A stretch of 64,000 nucleotides of DNA from Micromonospora carbonacea. GTDB taxonomy: Bacteria; Actinomycetota; Actinomycetes; Mycobacteriales; Micromonosporaceae. Every line of letters begins with the position of its first letter. The stretch's first letter is position 1. The position numbers were made by a program, and so were the translations under genes. This document shows positions 1-9,578 of this stretch, piece after piece. Below the pieces are notes generated by a model that saw only the letters and a program-made list of their open reading frames with translations, had not been told where the DNA came from and did not search any database. Where the stretch lies: the NCBI RefSeq assembly GCF_014205165.1, contig NZ_JACHMZ010000001.1, positions 4,322,501-4,386,500 of the forward strand. Reading direction: 5' to 3'.

Positions 1-1344
1 GCGCAGCGCGGAGTCGGGGGCGACGCCGAGCAGGATGGCGAAGTTGTCCACCGCCACCGTGATGATGGCGACCAGCGCCACGGCGGCCAGCCCCGGGGCG
101 ATCAGCCGCCGCCACAGGTTCTCCTGGGCCCGGGTGCGGGCGAAGTAGGCCATCACCGCGATCGACGTGGTGGCGATCAGCAGCAGCACGCCGAACCCGC
201 CGCCGGAGCCGGCGTAGTAGAAGAGCTGGAGCACCGGGTCCCAGCCGTTGACCGCGTAGAGCACGATCACCAGCAGGCCGAGGACGCTCTGCGCGAGCGA
301 GGCCACCCGGGGCGAGCCGGTGCGCGGCGAGGTCTGCCCGAACGCCGCCGGCAGCACCCGCTCCCGGCCGAGCGCGAACGCGTACCGGGCGGTGGTGTTG
401 TGGAAGGAGATCATCGCGGCCAGCACCGAGGTCATGAACAGCGCCTGGCCGATGGTGACGGCGGTGTCGCCGAGATGGGCCGCCGCCAGGTTGAAGATCA
501 GCTCGACGCTCTGCTCGCCGGCCTGCGCCGAGATCCGGTCCGGGCCGACGGCGACGGTCATCGCCCACGACGACAGGGCGTAGAGCCCGGCGATGATCGC
601 CACCGACAGGTAGGTGGCCAGCGGGACCGTGCGCTTCGGGTCCCGGCTCTCCTCGCTGAACACCACCGAGGACTCGAACCCGACGAAACCGGTCATGGCG
701 AGCACCAGCAGCGCGCCGGCCCCCGGGACGAGCAGGCTGTCCGGGGACAGCGCGGCGAGGCTCACCGAGCCGCCGGCCGGGTGGCCGAGCTGCCCGAGGT
801 CGAACACGAGGATCACCGCGATCTCGGCGACCAGCAGCACCGCCAGGACCATGCCGTTGACGTCGACCCGCAGCAGGCCGAGCACGGCGACCAGGGCCCA
901 GGCGACCAGGGCCACCACCCACCAGGCCGGCGACGCGCCGAACAGCCGCTCCAGCACCGGCGTCGCCGCCGCCCCGACCGCGCCGTACAGGCCGACCTGG
1001 AGCGCGTTGTACGCCAGCAGGGCGACCCACGCCGCGCCGACGCCGGCCGGACGGCCCAGCCCCCGCGAGACGTACGCGTAGAACGCGCCCGCGTTCTCCA
1101 CCCGGCGGGCCATCGCCACGTACCCGACGGAGAAGAGGGCGAGCACCGCGCCGACCACCAGGAAGGCCAGCGGCATCCCGGTGACGCCGGTGACGGCGTA
1201 GCCGGTGGTGACCACGCCGGCCACCACGGTCAGCGGCGCGGCCGCCGACAGCACGAAGAAGATCACCGACGGGACGCCGAGGCGGCCACGGGCCAGGGCG
1301 TCGGAGACGTTGCTCGGTCGTTCGAATGTAGTCGTGGGGGGCAT
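1..1344 (-). CDS. APC-family amino acid permease, C-terminus cut by window edge
   Basis: Multi-spanning membrane transporter of the amino acid-polyamine-organocation superfamily, expected to import amino acids or amines with a cation. I translated 448 codons on the minus strand from ATG at 1344; the frame stays open to base 1, so the C-terminus lies outside the window. The N-terminal part reads LGVPSVIFFVLSAAAPLTVV, the typical APC first helix, and is followed by about ten more hydrophobic segments including GFVGFESSVVFSEESRDPKR, a conserved APC loop. It starts 42 nt downstream of the GPP34 gene on the same strand, so the two may be cotranscribed. Substrate cannot be read from the sequence. 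Confidence 0.9.
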   Translation of the reverse strand, partial: MPPTTTFERPSNVSDALARGRLGVPSVIFFVLSAAAPLTVVAGVVTTGYAVTGVTGMPLAFLVVGAVLALFSVGYVAMARRVENAGAFYAYVSRGLGRPAGVGAAWVALLAYNALQVGLYGAVGAAATPVLERLFGASPAWWVVALVAWALVAVLGLLRVDVNGMVLAVLLVAEIAVILVFDLGQLGHPAGGSVSLAALSPDSLLVPGAGALLVLAMTGFVGFESSVVFSEESRDPKRTVPLATYLSVAIIAGLYALSSWAMTVAVGPDRISAQAGEQSVELIFNLAAAHLGDTAVTIGQALFMTSVLAAMISFHNTTARYAFALGRERVLPAAFGQTSPRTGSPRVASLAQSVLGLLVIVLYAVNGWDPVLQLFYYAGSGGGFGVLLLIATTSIAVMAYFARTRAQENLWRRLIAPGLAAVALVAIITVAVDNFAILLGVAPDSALR

Positions 1345-1386
1345 CGACTGCTCCGGTTCGAGGAGGGGGTGAGGGGCCGGCGGCCG

Positions 1387-2013
1387 TCAGGGCATGCCGC
1401 GCAGCACGGCCGCGCCGACGGCGGCCTCGGTGTGCGCGACCAGCTCCTTCAGGGGCGGGGGCAACGCCGGGATGAGAACACTGAGCCGGTGGTGGGCACG
1501 GGGGCCGGCGCTCCACAGCACCTCGCGGGTGAGGCCGGCGGCGGAGACCAGGCCGAGCAGCAGGGCGTCCGGCACGGTCGGGGGCTCCGGCCGGTCGAGC
1601 AGGGCCCGCAGCCGGGTGGCCGGCCAGGCCACCGCGTTGAGGTCGATCGGGACGTAGCTGACGCTGGTGCGCAGCAGGCGGCGGTTCTCCTGCCGGCGCA
1701 GCACGCCGCTGCGGGCCAGCCGCTCCGCCACCGAGGTCGCCGCGCTCTGGCCGAGGAAGCTCAGCCAGGTGCGCACCGACTGGTGCTGGGACTCGCCGAC
1801 CAACTGGTCCAGGACGGTGTGGGCCAGGGCGTCGGCGGGCGGGCGGCGGTCGACGACGGCCACGTTCCCGGCGGCGACGGTGAGCTGTCCGAACAGGACC
1901 AACTCGCCGAGCAGGGCCGCCGCCAGGCCGATGCCCGCCGCGCTGGGGTGCAGCTTGGGCTTGCCCCGGCTGTCGTTGTGGGCGATCAGATAGAACTCGT
2001 CGGCGGTGAGCAC
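1387..2013 (-). CDS. GPP34 (GOLPH3/VPS74) family protein
   Basis: Member of the GPP34 family, named for the eukaryotic Golgi phosphoinositide-binding protein GOLPH3 and common in actinomycetes with unknown function. The 208-residue protein opens LTADEFYLIAHND, continues with the family pattern of a helical core (LAAALLGELVLFGQL, then VVDRRPPADALAHTVLDQL) and has no signal peptide. The GTG start at 2013 is preceded on its strand by GGGGAGG at good spacing. It precedes the APC permease on the same strand and is divergent from the XRE regulator. The bacterial role is unknown; peripheral membrane association is inferred only from eukaryotic relatives. Confidence 0.85.
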   Translation of the reverse strand: MLTADEFYLIAHNDSRGKPKLHPSAAGIGLAAALLGELVLFGQLTVAAGNVAVVDRRPPADALAHTVLDQLVGESQHQSVRTWLSFLGQSAATSVAERLARSGVLRRQENRRLLRTSVSYVPIDLNAVAWPATRLRALLDRPEPPTVPDALLLGLVSAAGLTREVLWSAGPRAHHRLSVLIPALPPPLKELVAHTEAAVGAAVLRGMP

Positions 2014-2157
2014 GCGAGCCTCCCCAACGGATTGTCCACAACTGATCGACGCCGGGTGAAAGGATGCACGTCAGCGGGTTGCAACGCAACTCCCACTTTC
2101 GACAGTTGCACTCCGTGTCCGAACGACCTGGGGATCTTGGCGTGACAGACTCGGAGG

Positions 2158-3000
2158 GTGACCGCCAGCCCGACCGTCCGCCGCCGTCGCATCGCCCGCG
2201 AGCTGCGCCACCTGCGCGAGCTCTCCGGGATGACCCTCGACGTCGCCGCCCGTCAACTCGACATGTCCAAGAGCAACCTCTCCCGCATCGAGAACGCCCA
2301 GATCGGCATCAAGCCCCGCGACGTCCGGGCCGCCCTGGCCCTCTACCAGGTCACCGGGGCCGACGCCGAGGCGCTGATCGAGATCGCCCGGGGCGCGCAG
2401 CAGCGCGGCTGGTGGCAGAACTACAGCGACGTGCTCCCCGAGTGGTTCGAGTTCTACGTCGGACTGGAGGCCGAGGCGGCGTCGCTGCGCACGTACGAGG
2501 CCGAGGCCGTGCCCGGCCTGCTCCAGACCGAGGCGTACGCCCGGGCGATCTACCGGCTCACCGCCGGGGAGGAACGCATCGAACGCAAGGTCGCCGCCCG
2601 GCTGCGCCGGCAGGATGTGCTGCACCGGGAGAACCCCGTCGAGCTGTCGGTGGTGCTCAACGAGGCGGTGCTGCTGCGGCCGGTCGGCGAACCGGCGGCG
2701 ATGGCCGAGCAGCTGACCCACATCCACCACGTCGCACAACTACCGAACGTCACGGTGCAGGTACTTCCGTTCGCGGCCGGCGGGCACCCGGCGATGACCA
2801 CCCCGTACGTCATCCTGGGCTTTTCCGACGACGCCGACGCATCCGTGGTTTACCTGGATAACCTCACGATGGGACTGGCTCTGGAGGAAGCCGATCATGT
2901 GTGCGGGTATAGCCTGTTGCACGAGAAGCTGTGCCGGATGGCGCTCAGTCCGGCGGATTCGTTGACCCGCCTGGAGGAGGCTTCTCGTAACTTTGCGTGA
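2158..3000 (+). CDS. XRE-type HTH regulator with DUF5753 domain
   Basis: Transcriptional regulator of 280 residues. Residues about 8-65 form an XRE-type helix-turn-helix (SGMTLDVAARQLDMSKSNLS followed by RIENAQ). The remainder is DUF5753, seen in RGWWQNYSDVLPEWFEFY and VPGLLQTEAYARAIYR. The GTG start at 2158 has CAGACT six bases upstream, a possible -10 box giving a leaderless message. A DUF397 gene follows 39 bp downstream; this two-gene arrangement recurs many times per genome in Streptomyces and relatives, where such pairs include developmental regulators. The target genes are not apparent. Confidence 0.93.
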   Translation: MTASPTVRRRRIARELRHLRELSGMTLDVAARQLDMSKSNLSRIENAQIGIKPRDVRAALALYQVTGADAEALIEIARGAQQRGWWQNYSDVLPEWFEFYVGLEAEAASLRTYEAEAVPGLLQTEAYARAIYRLTAGEERIERKVAARLRRQDVLHRENPVELSVVLNEAVLLRPVGEPAAMAEQLTHIHHVAQLPNVTVQVLPFAAGGHPAMTTPYVILGFSDDADASVVYLDNLTMGLALEEADHVCGYSLLHEKLCRMALSPADSLTRLEEASRNFA

Positions 3001-3039
3001 CCGCATCGCGGCGCGCCAGCAGAAGACGAGGTATCGGGG

Positions 3040-3240
3040 ATGACCGCGCTCGACCTGTCCCGGGCGGCCTGGCGGACCAGCAGCCGCAGCAGTGGCAACG
3101 GCAACTGCGTCGAGGTGGCCACAGCCGACGGTCGGGTCGCGGTCCGCGACTCCAAGGACCGGGAGGGCCCCGCGCTGGTGTTCGCCCCGGCGGCGTGGGG
3201 CGCGTTCGTCGGCGGCCTCGACGTCGTACGCCCCCGCTGA
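3040..3240 (+). CDS. DUF397 domain protein, partner of the upstream XRE regulator
   Basis: Small cytosolic protein of 66 residues made of one DUF397 domain: LSRAAWRTSSRSSGNGNCVE at the N-terminus, then VAVRDSKDREGPALVF and a closing W-x-x-F-V-x-G-like segment (AAWGAFVGGLD). These are the hallmark positions of the family. It follows the XRE/DUF5753 gene by 39 bp, the usual genomic pairing. In characterised pairs the small protein is thought to act through its HTH partner; here that is inference from family and context. Confidence 0.92.
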   Translation: MTALDLSRAAWRTSSRSSGNGNCVEVATADGRVAVRDSKDREGPALVFAPAAWGAFVGGLDVVRPR

Positions 3241-3270
3241 CGCCCGGCGGGCCGGTGCGACAGTAGGACG

Positions 3271-5784
3271 GTGCTCGCCGACGTAACCCTCGACCTGCCG
3301 GTCCGACCCGCGCTGCCGGCGCTGCTCGACGCGCTGCGCGCGGCCGGCGGCGCGGTCCTGGTCGCGCCGCCCGGCACCGGGAAGACCACCCTGGCCCCGC
3401 TGGCCGTGGCCGGGGCGGTCGCCGGCCGGGTGGTGCTCGCCCAGCCGCGCCGGGTGGCCGCCCGCGCGGCGGCGCACCGGATGGCCGCCCTGCTCGGCGA
3501 GCGGGTCGGCGACCGGGTCGGTTACGCGGTGCGCGGCGAGCGCCGGGTCAGCGCCGCGACCCGGGTCGAGGTGGTCACCACCGGCCTGCTGGTGCGCCGG
3601 CTGCACCGCGCCCCGGAGCTGCCCGGCGTCGGCGCGGTGCTGCTCGACGAGTGCCACGAGCGGCAGCTCGACGCCGACCTGGCGCTGGCGTTCACCGCGC
3701 AGGCGCGCGAGGCGCTGCGCCCGGACCTGTGGCTGGTCGCCATGTCGGCGACCCCGGACGCGGACCGGTTCGCCGCGCTGCTCGGCGCGGCAGGCGCGCC
3801 GGCCCGGGTGGTGCGGGCGGAGGCGGCCCTGCACCCGGTGACCCGGGTCTGGGCCCCGCCGCCCCGCCCGGCCGCCGTGACCGCCTCCGGCCGGGTCGAC
3901 CCGGCGCTGCTGGACCACGTGGCGGCCACCGTGCGCCGGGCGCTCGCCGAACGCGACGGCGACGTGCTGGTCTTCCTGCCGGGGGTGGGCGAGATCGCCG
4001 CCGTGACCGGGCGGCTGGCCGCCCTGCGGGGCACCGTCGACCTGCTGCCGCTGCACGGGCGGCTGCGCGCCGCCGAACAGGACGCCGCGCTGCGCCCCGC
4101 CGGCCGGCGGCGGGTGGTGCTGGCCACCGCCGTGGCGGAGAGCAGCCTGACCGTGCCCGGGGTCCGGGTGGTGGTCGACGCCGGGCTGGCCCGGGTGCCC
4201 CGGGTGGACCTGTCCCGGGGGCTGGGGGCGCTGGTCACCGTGCCGGTGTCCCGGGCGGCGGCGACGCAGCGGGCCGGGCGGGCCGGGCGGGAGGCGCCCG
4301 GGCACGTGTACCGCTGCTGGTCGGCGGCGACGCACGACCGGCTCGCCGCCCAGCCCGAGCCGGAGATCGCCACCGCCGACCTCACCGGCTTCGCCCTGGA
4401 GCTGGCCGCCTGGGGCGACCCGGACGGCACCGGGCTGGCCCTGCCCGACCCGCCGCCGGCCGCCGCCATGACCGTCGCCCGGGACACCCTGACCACCCTC
4501 GGCGCGCTGGACGCGGCGGGCCGGATCACCGGCCGGGGGCGCGTCATCGCCGCGGCCGGGGCGCACCCCCGGCTGGCCCGGGCGCTGCTGGACGGCGCGC
4601 CCGTGGTCGGCGCGGAACGGGCCGCCGAGGTCGTGGCGCTGCTCGCCGACGACACCGTGGCCGGGCCGGGCGACGACCTGGCCGCCGCGTGGCGGCGGCT
4701 ACGGGCCGGCGCGGATCCGGCGGCCGCCGCCCGCTGGCGCGCCGAGACCCGCCGGCTGCGCGGCGCCCTGCCCGACGGGGCGACCACCCCGACGCCCCCG
4801 CTGCCCGACGAGCTGGCCGCCGGGCTGCTGGTCGGGTTGGCGTACCCGGAGCGGTTGGCCCGCCTCCGGCGGGCCGGCGGGTCGACGTACCTGATGGCCG
4901 GCGGGACCGCGGCGGAGCTGGCCCCGGGGTCGGCGCTGGCCGGCACGACGTGGCTGGCCGTCGCGGTGGCCGACCGGACCCCCGGCACGCCGACCGCCCG
5001 GGTGCGGCTGGCCGCCGGCCTGGACGAGGCGACGGCGCGGGAGGCCGGCGGGCCGCTGCTGCGCTCCGGGCGGGAGGTCGCCTGGTCCGGCGGGGACGTG
5101 GTGGCCCGGGACGTGGTCCGCCTCGGCGCGATCGAGCTGGTCGCCCGGCCGCTGGCCCACCCCGCGCCGGCGCTGGTGGCCGCCGCGCTGCGCGACGGGC
5201 TGCGCCGCGACGGCCTGGCGCTGCTGACCTGGTCCCCGGCCGCGCGGGCGCTGCGCGAGCGGATGGCGTTCTGCCGGCAGGCGCTCGGGCCGGACTGGCC
5301 GGACGTGACCGACGACGCGCTGCTGGCCGGCGTCGACGACTGGCTGGGCCCCGAGCTGGCGGCCGCCCGCCGCCGCGCCGACCTGGCCCGGGTGGACGTC
5401 GTCGCCGCGCTGCGCCGGCTGCTGCCCTGGTCGCTGGCGGCCCGGCTGGACGAGCTGGCCCCCGAGCGGATCGCCGTGCCCAGCGGCTCCCGGGTCCGGG
5501 TGGACTACGCCGACCCGGCCGCCCCGGTGCTCGCGGTGAAGCTCCAGGAGACGTTCGGCTGGGCCGACGCGCCCCGGGTCGCCGCCGGCCGGGTGCCGGT
5601 GCTGCTGCACCTGCTCTCCCCGGCCGGGCGGCCGGTGGCGGTCACCGCCGACCTGGCGTCGTTCTGGCGCACGGGTTATCCGCAGGTCCGCGCGGAGCTG
5701 CGCGGGCGCTACCCCCGCCACCCCTGGCCGGAGGACCCGACGACGGCCGAGCCGACCCGCCGGGCGGCCCCCCGCCGCCGCTGA
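3271..5784 (+). CDS. hrpB: ATP-dependent helicase HrpB
   Basis: DEAH-box superfamily 2 helicase of 837 residues, matching the usual HrpB length of about 820-840. Walker A is APPGTGKTT (residues 32-40), the DEAH-type box reads DECH (126-129), motif III is SAT in LVAMSATPDADRF, and motif VI is QRAGRAGRE. The C-terminal HrpB-specific region ends in a segment with LQETFGWADAPRVAAGRVPV. The GTG start at 3271 has AGGA just upstream. Its role in actinomycetes is poorly defined; RNA remodelling is assumed from the family. It is convergent with the PP2C gene, with nested palindromes between them. Confidence 0.95.
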   Translation: MLADVTLDLPVRPALPALLDALRAAGGAVLVAPPGTGKTTLAPLAVAGAVAGRVVLAQPRRVAARAAAHRMAALLGERVGDRVGYAVRGERRVSAATRVEVVTTGLLVRRLHRAPELPGVGAVLLDECHERQLDADLALAFTAQAREALRPDLWLVAMSATPDADRFAALLGAAGAPARVVRAEAALHPVTRVWAPPPRPAAVTASGRVDPALLDHVAATVRRALAERDGDVLVFLPGVGEIAAVTGRLAALRGTVDLLPLHGRLRAAEQDAALRPAGRRRVVLATAVAESSLTVPGVRVVVDAGLARVPRVDLSRGLGALVTVPVSRAAATQRAGRAGREAPGHVYRCWSAATHDRLAAQPEPEIATADLTGFALELAAWGDPDGTGLALPDPPPAAAMTVARDTLTTLGALDAAGRITGRGRVIAAAGAHPRLARALLDGAPVVGAERAAEVVALLADDTVAGPGDDLAAAWRRLRAGADPAAAARWRAETRRLRGALPDGATTPTPPLPDELAAGLLVGLAYPERLARLRRAGGSTYLMAGGTAAELAPGSALAGTTWLAVAVADRTPGTPTARVRLAAGLDEATAREAGGPLLRSGREVAWSGGDVVARDVVRLGAIELVARPLAHPAPALVAAALRDGLRRDGLALLTWSPAARALRERMAFCRQALGPDWPDVTDDALLAGVDDWLGPELAAARRRADLARVDVVAALRRLLPWSLAARLDELAPERIAVPSGSRVRVDYADPAAPVLAVKLQETFGWADAPRVAAGRVPVLLHLLSPAGRPVAVTADLASFWRTGYPQVRAELRGRYPRHPWPEDPTTAEPTRRAAPRRR

Positions 5785-5850
5785 CCCGGCCCCGCTCGGC
5801 CCGGGCTCGGGCTCGCGGGCCGGGTCCGGGCCAGGCCGGGTCCGGGCTCG

Positions 5851-5909
5851 CCATGTCGGCGACATGGGGGTGTCCCGAGGCTCCGGATGCCGCGATGTCG
5901 CCGACATGG
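5851..5909. repeat. Nested palindromes between convergent genes
   Basis: A perfect 15-bp inverted repeat has arms at 5851-5865 and 5895-5909. Each arm carries the near-palindrome ATGTCGGCGACAT or its complement, so the locus can fold either as two small hairpins or as one long one. It lies between the 3' ends of hrpB and the PP2C gene. It may be a bidirectional terminator or a copy of a dispersed genomic palindrome. Confidence 0.7.
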
Positions 5910-5950
5910 CGGCGGCCACCCGGGCGGGCGGCGGCCCGGCCGGCGGCGGG

Positions 5951-6679
5951 TCAGTCCTCGGCTACCACGTCGGCGATGACGACGGTGACGTTGTCGGGGC
6001 CGCCGGCGCGCAGCGCCAGGTCGATCAGCCGCCGGGCGCACTCGTCCCGGTCCGGGTGCCCGGCCAGCACCTCGGCGAGGGTGTCGAGACGCACCACGTT
6101 GGACAGGCCGTCGCTGCACAGCAGCCAGCGGTCGCCGGCCCGGGGCACCATGGTCGCGTACGCCGGGGAGACCTCCCCGCCCTGCAACGCCTGGGTGACC
6201 ACGGCCCGGCGGGGGTGGCTCGCGGCCTGGTCGGGGGTGATCAGGCCCTGGTCGACGAGCATCTGCACGAAGGTGTCGTCGCGGGTGATCTGCTTGAGCA
6301 CCCCCTCCCGGTAGAGGTAGGCGCGGGAGTCGCCGACGTGGGCCAGGGCGAGGCAGCTGCCGGTGCGGGCGAAGAGCAGGGCTGTCAGGGTGGTGCCCAT
6401 GCCCTGCCGCTCGGGGTCCTCGCGCACGGCCTCGGCGATCCGCGCGGTGGCCTGCTCGATGCCGCTCTGCAGGGCGGCGACCAGGGCGTCCTCGGGTGTG
6501 GCCAGGTCCAGGGGTCCGACCGCGTCGATCGCGATGCGGCTGGCCAGGTCTCCGGCGGCCATCCCGCCCATGCCGTCGGCGACGGCGACGAGCCAGGTGC
6601 CGGAGTGCAGGGCGTCCTGGTTGCCGCTGCGGATCAGCCCGCGGTCGCTCGCCCCGACGGAACGCAGCTTCAGGGTCAT
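5951..6679 (-). CDS. PP2C-family serine/threonine protein phosphatase
   Basis: Metal-dependent phosphatase of 242 residues that removes phosphate from Ser/Thr in signalling proteins. The PPM/PP2C motifs are intact and ordered: [12 protein letters not shown] at the N-terminus, ADGMGG (metal-binding Asp35), [29 protein letters not shown] and [13 protein letters not shown] at the end. It has no transmembrane segment, so it is cytosolic. The ATG at 6679 follows CAGGCT at seven bases, suggesting a leaderless transcript. No Ser/Thr kinase is adjacent, so its partner kinase lies elsewhere. Confidence 0.95.
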   Translation of the reverse strand: MTLKLRSVGASDRGLIRSGNQDALHSGTWLVAVADGMGGMAAGDLASRIAIDAVGPLDLATPEDALVAALQSGIEQATARIAEAVREDPERQGMGTTLTALLFARTGSCLALAHVGDSRAYLYREGVLKQITRDDTFVQMLVDQGLITPDQAASHPRRAVVTQALQGGEVSPAYATMVPRAGDRWLLCSDGLSNVVRLDTLAEVLAGHPDRDECARRLIDLALRAGGPDNVTVVIADVVAED

Positions 6680-6686
6680 GGCACGC

Positions 6687-6692
6687 AGCCTG
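6687..6692 (-). promoter_or_regulatory. Candidate -10 box of a leaderless promoter for the PP2C gene
   Basis: On the minus strand CAGGCT sits seven bases before the ATG at 6679, which would put transcription start at or next to the start codon. No good -35 match is visible. This is inference from spacing and from similar boxes before other genes here. Confidence 0.4.
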
Positions 6693-6798
6693 CCAGTTGG
6701 AGGGCGCAGTTGTCTCTAGGAGATCGCGACGACGCCGCGTGGCGCGGCGAATCTCACGCGGCGGGACGGGCCGACCAATCTTTATTCAGCCACCTCAA

Positions 6799-6827
6799 TT
6801 GACACGGCCGACACCCGCTGGAAATAT
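6799..6827 (+). promoter_or_regulatory. Candidate promoter of the GH9 cellulase gene
   Basis: A perfect TTGACA lies at 6799-6804. Seventeen bases later comes AAATAT (6822-6827), a partial -10 match. Transcription would begin near 6834, immediately before the CebR-like palindrome. The -10 assignment is less certain than the -35. Confidence 0.55.
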
Positions 6828-6838
6828 CAGGCGGATAG

Positions 6839-6852
6839 TGGGAGCGCTCCCA
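6839..6852. promoter_or_regulatory. CebR-type operator palindrome
   Basis: TGGGAGCGCTCCCA is a perfect 14-bp palindrome identical to the CebR box that controls cellulose and cello-oligosaccharide genes in Streptomyces. It lies just downstream of the predicted promoter and 36 bp before the cellulase start, a position suited to repression. No cebR gene is in this window. Confidence 0.88.
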
Positions 6853-6888
6853 GCATCGGCGCAGCCCCGTCCCCCGGAAGGATCCCCC

Positions 6889-9510
6889 GTGACGCCATCC
6901 CGACGACGTCGACGCCACCTCGCGGCACTCGCCGCGGCGACCGCCCTGGCTCTCACCGGCACCACCGCCGGTGTGGCCCACGCCGAGGTCCCCCCGGACG
7001 CCCCCGAGCAGCTGAAGAACGGCGACTTCAGCGAGGGCGTCTCCCCCTGGTTCTCCTACGGCACCGGCCCGCTCGGGGTGACCGACGGCCGGCTCTGCGC
7101 CACCGTCGACGGCGGACTGGCCAACCCCTGGGACGCCGGCATCGGCCAGGACGCCGTGCCGCTGACCGCCGGCTCCGAGTACGAGCTCTCCTTCGACATC
7201 ACCGCGACCCCCGGGGCGAACGTCAAGGCCGTGCTCCAGCTCGGGGCGGCCCCCTACACGCAGTACGCCAGCGTGGACGCCGCCGCCACCGGCACCAGCG
7301 CCCACTTCGCCAAGACGTTCACCGCGAGCGAGGACAACCCGAGCGCGCAGATCATCTTCCAGGTCGGCGGGGCCGCCGCCGAGCAGACCATCTGCCTCGA
7401 CAACGTCTCGCTGCGCGGCGGTGAGCCGCCGGTGCCCTACGAGCCGGACACCGGGCCCCGGGTGCGGGTCAACCAGGTCGGCTACCTGCCCGGCGGCCCG
7501 AAGAACGCCACCGTGGTCACCGAGGCCACCACCCCGTTCGCCTGGCAGCTGCGCTCCGCCGCCGGCGCGGTGGTCGCCAGCGGGCAGAGCAAGCCGCGCG
7601 GGGTCGACGAGGCGTCCGGGCAGAACGTGCAGACCATCGACTTCTCGTCGTACCGCACCCCGGGCACCGGCTACACGCTCGTCGCCGACGGCGAGACCAG
7701 CCACCCGTTCGACATCTCCGGCACGCTCTACGACAAGCTGCGCAGCGACGCCCTCCAGTTCTTCTACATCCAGCGCAGTGGCATCGCCATCGACGGCGAC
7801 CTGGTCGGCGACGAGTACGCCCGCGCCGCCGGACACATCGGCGTCGCCCCCAACCAGGGCGACACCAGCGTGCCCTGCCAGCCGGGGGTCTGCGACTACT
7901 CCCTCGACGTGCGCGGCGGCTGGTACGACGCGGGCGACCACGGCAAGTACGTGGTCAACGGCGGCATCGCCACCTACCAGCTGCTGAACGCCTTCGAGCG
8001 GACCAAGACGGCGGCCACCGCCGACGCCGGCGCGGGGCTGGGCGACAGCACCCTGCGCGTGCCCGAGCGCGGCAACGCCGTGCCGGACATCCTCGACGAA
8101 GCCCGCTGGGAGCTGGAGTTCCTGCTGCGCATGCAGGTGCCGGCCGGCAAGCCGCTGGCCGGGATGGCCCACCACAAGATCCACGACAAGAACTGGACGG
8201 GCCTGCCGCTCGACCCGGCCGCCGACCCGCAGCCGCGCGAGCTGCACCCGCCGTCCACGGCCGCCACGCTCAACCTGGCCGCCGTCGCCGCCCAGTGCGC
8301 CCGCCTGTTCGCCCCGTACGACGCGGCGTTCGCCACCCGCTGCGGCACCGCCGCGAAGACCGCGTACGCGGCCGCCAAGGCGCACCCGGCGATCTACGCC
8401 AGCCCCACCGACGGCACCGGCGGCGGCGCGTACGACGACACCGACGTCAGCGACGAGTTCTACTGGGCCGCCGCCGAGCTGTTCCTGACCACCGGCGAGG
8501 CCGCGTACCTGACCGACCTGACCGCCTCGAAGCACCACACCGGCGCGGTCTTCGGCGACCAGGGCTTCGGCTGGCAGGGCGTCGCCGCGCTGGGCCGCCT
8601 CGACCTGGCCACCGTCCCCAGCGGCCTGCCGGCCGCCGAGCGCACCCGGGTCCGCGCCTCGGTGACCGCCGCCGCCGACCGCTACCTGGAGATCGCCGCC
8701 AGCCAGGCGTACGGTCTGCCGATGCCCGGCGACGCCAACAGCTACTTCTGGGGCGCCAACGGCAACATCACCAACAACGCGGTCGTGCTCGGCACCGCCT
8801 TCGACCTGACCCGCGAGGCGAAGTACCGCGACGGGGCCGTGCAGGCGGCGGACTACCTGTTGGGCCGCAACGCGCTCAACATCTCGTACGTCACCGGGTG
8901 GGGCGAGCACACCGCGCGCAACCAGCACAGCCGGATGTACGCCAACCAGTTCGACCCGACCTCGCCCAACCCGCCCGCCGGCTCCCTCGCCGGTGGCGCG
9001 AACGCCGGCCTCCAGGACCCGTTCTCGTCGAACCTGCTCGCCGGCTGCAAGCCGATGTTCTGCTACGTCGACGACATCAACTCGTACTCGACGAACGAGA
9101 TCGCGATCAACTGGAACTCGGCGCTGAGCTGGCTGGCCTCGTTCCTCGCCGACCAGGACGACGCGGCGGCCGTGCCGACGCCCACCTGCTCGGTGTCGTA
9201 CGACAACTACGGCACCTGGCACGGCGGCACCGGGTTCACCGCCCAGGTGACCATCCGCAACACCGGCACCGCCGTCGTCAACGGCTGGACCGCGAAGTTC
9301 GCCTTCACCGGTGACCAGAAGGTGCGGGAGGCGTGGATGGCGAAGGTGACCCAGTCCGGGGCCACGGTGACGGCGAAGAACGAGTCGTACAACGCCCGGA
9401 TCGACCCGGGCGGCGCGACGACCTTCGGCTTCAACGCCACCACGGGCGGCGGCGCGAACCCCGCGCCGGGCCTGGTCACGGTCAACGGCGCGCCCTGCGC
9501 CCTGTCCTGA
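6889..9510 (+). CDS. Secreted GH9 cellulase with N-terminal CBM4/9-like and C-terminal CBM2 modules
   Basis: Secreted endo- or processive glucanase of 873 residues that hydrolyses beta-1,4-glucan. Order of parts: signal peptide 1-32 with a pentaarginine n-region and AHA cleavage site; CBM4/9-like module about 35-175; Ig-like CelD_N domain from about 190 ([12 protein letters not shown]); GH9 catalytic domain about 275-760 with [15 protein letters not shown] (nucleophile-side Asp pair near 346-349), HSRMYANQF (His near 680) and [13 protein letters not shown] (acid Glu near 737); CBM2 from 766, bounded by Cys. The GTG start at 6889 was chosen over the longer open frame because it begins the signal peptide and lies after the operator. 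Regulation by a CebR homologue is strongly suggested. Confidence 0.95.
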   Translation: MTPSRRRRRHLAALAAATALALTGTTAGVAHAEVPPDAPEQLKNGDFSEGVSPWFSYGTGPLGVTDGRLCATVDGGLANPWDAGIGQDAVPLTAGSEYELSFDITATPGANVKAVLQLGAAPYTQYASVDAAATGTSAHFAKTFTASEDNPSAQIIFQVGGAAAEQTICLDNVSLRGGEPPVPYEPDTGPRVRVNQVGYLPGGPKNATVVTEATTPFAWQLRSAAGAVVASGQSKPRGVDEASGQNVQTIDFSSYRTPGTGYTLVADGETSHPFDISGTLYDKLRSDALQFFYIQRSGIAIDGDLVGDEYARAAGHIGVAPNQGDTSVPCQPGVCDYSLDVRGGWYDAGDHGKYVVNGGIATYQLLNAFERTKTAATADAGAGLGDSTLRVPERGNAVPDILDEARWELEFLLRMQVPAGKPLAGMAHHKIHDKNWTGLPLDPAADPQPRELHPPSTAATLNLAAVAAQCARLFAPYDAAFATRCGTAAKTAYAAAKAHPAIYASPTDGTGGGAYDDTDVSDEFYWAAAELFLTTGEAAYLTDLTASKHHTGAVFGDQGFGWQGVAALGRLDLATVPSGLPAAERTRVRASVTAAADRYLEIAASQAYGLPMPGDANSYFWGANGNITNNAVVLGTAFDLTREAKYRDGAVQAADYLLGRNALNISYVTGWGEHTARNQHSRMYANQFDPTSPNPPAGSLAGGANAGLQDPFSSNLLAGCKPMFCYVDDINSYSTNEIAINWNSALSWLASFLADQDDAAAVPTPTCSVSYDNYGTWHGGTGFTAQVTIRNTGTAVVNGWTAKFAFTGDQKVREAWMAKVTQSGATVTAKNESYNARIDPGGATTFGFNATTGGGANPAPGLVTVNGAPCALS

Positions 9511-9524
9511 CCCGACCTGCCGGA

Positions 9525-9558
9525 AAAGGGTGGCCTCCCGTGCGGGGGGCCACCCTTT
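9525..9558. terminator. Bidirectional terminator hairpin after the cellulase gene
   Basis: An 11-bp perfect stem (AAAGGGTGGCC at 9525-9535 with its complement at 9548-9558) encloses a 12-nt loop, ending in TTT on the plus strand and TTT on the minus strand. It sits 14 bp after the cellulase stop and before the convergent snapalysin stop, so it can serve both genes. Confidence 0.85.
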
Positions 9559-9578
9559 CGGCGTTCCGGCCGCGCGGA

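Noticed and set aside
400-2145. Long plus-strand frame of 581 codons
   Set aside because: It lies opposite the APC permease and GPP34 genes, is rich in Arg/Gly/His/Gln shadow composition and has no recognisable domain or ribosome binding site.
3651-6314. Plus-strand frame of 887 codons across hrpB and the PP2C gene
   Set aside because: Out of frame with hrpB, made of Arg/Gly/Ala repeats, and crosses the 3' ends of two real genes.
6496-6888. N-terminal extension of the cellulase frame
   Set aside because: It would run through the promoter and CebR-type operator and place the signal peptide inside the protein.
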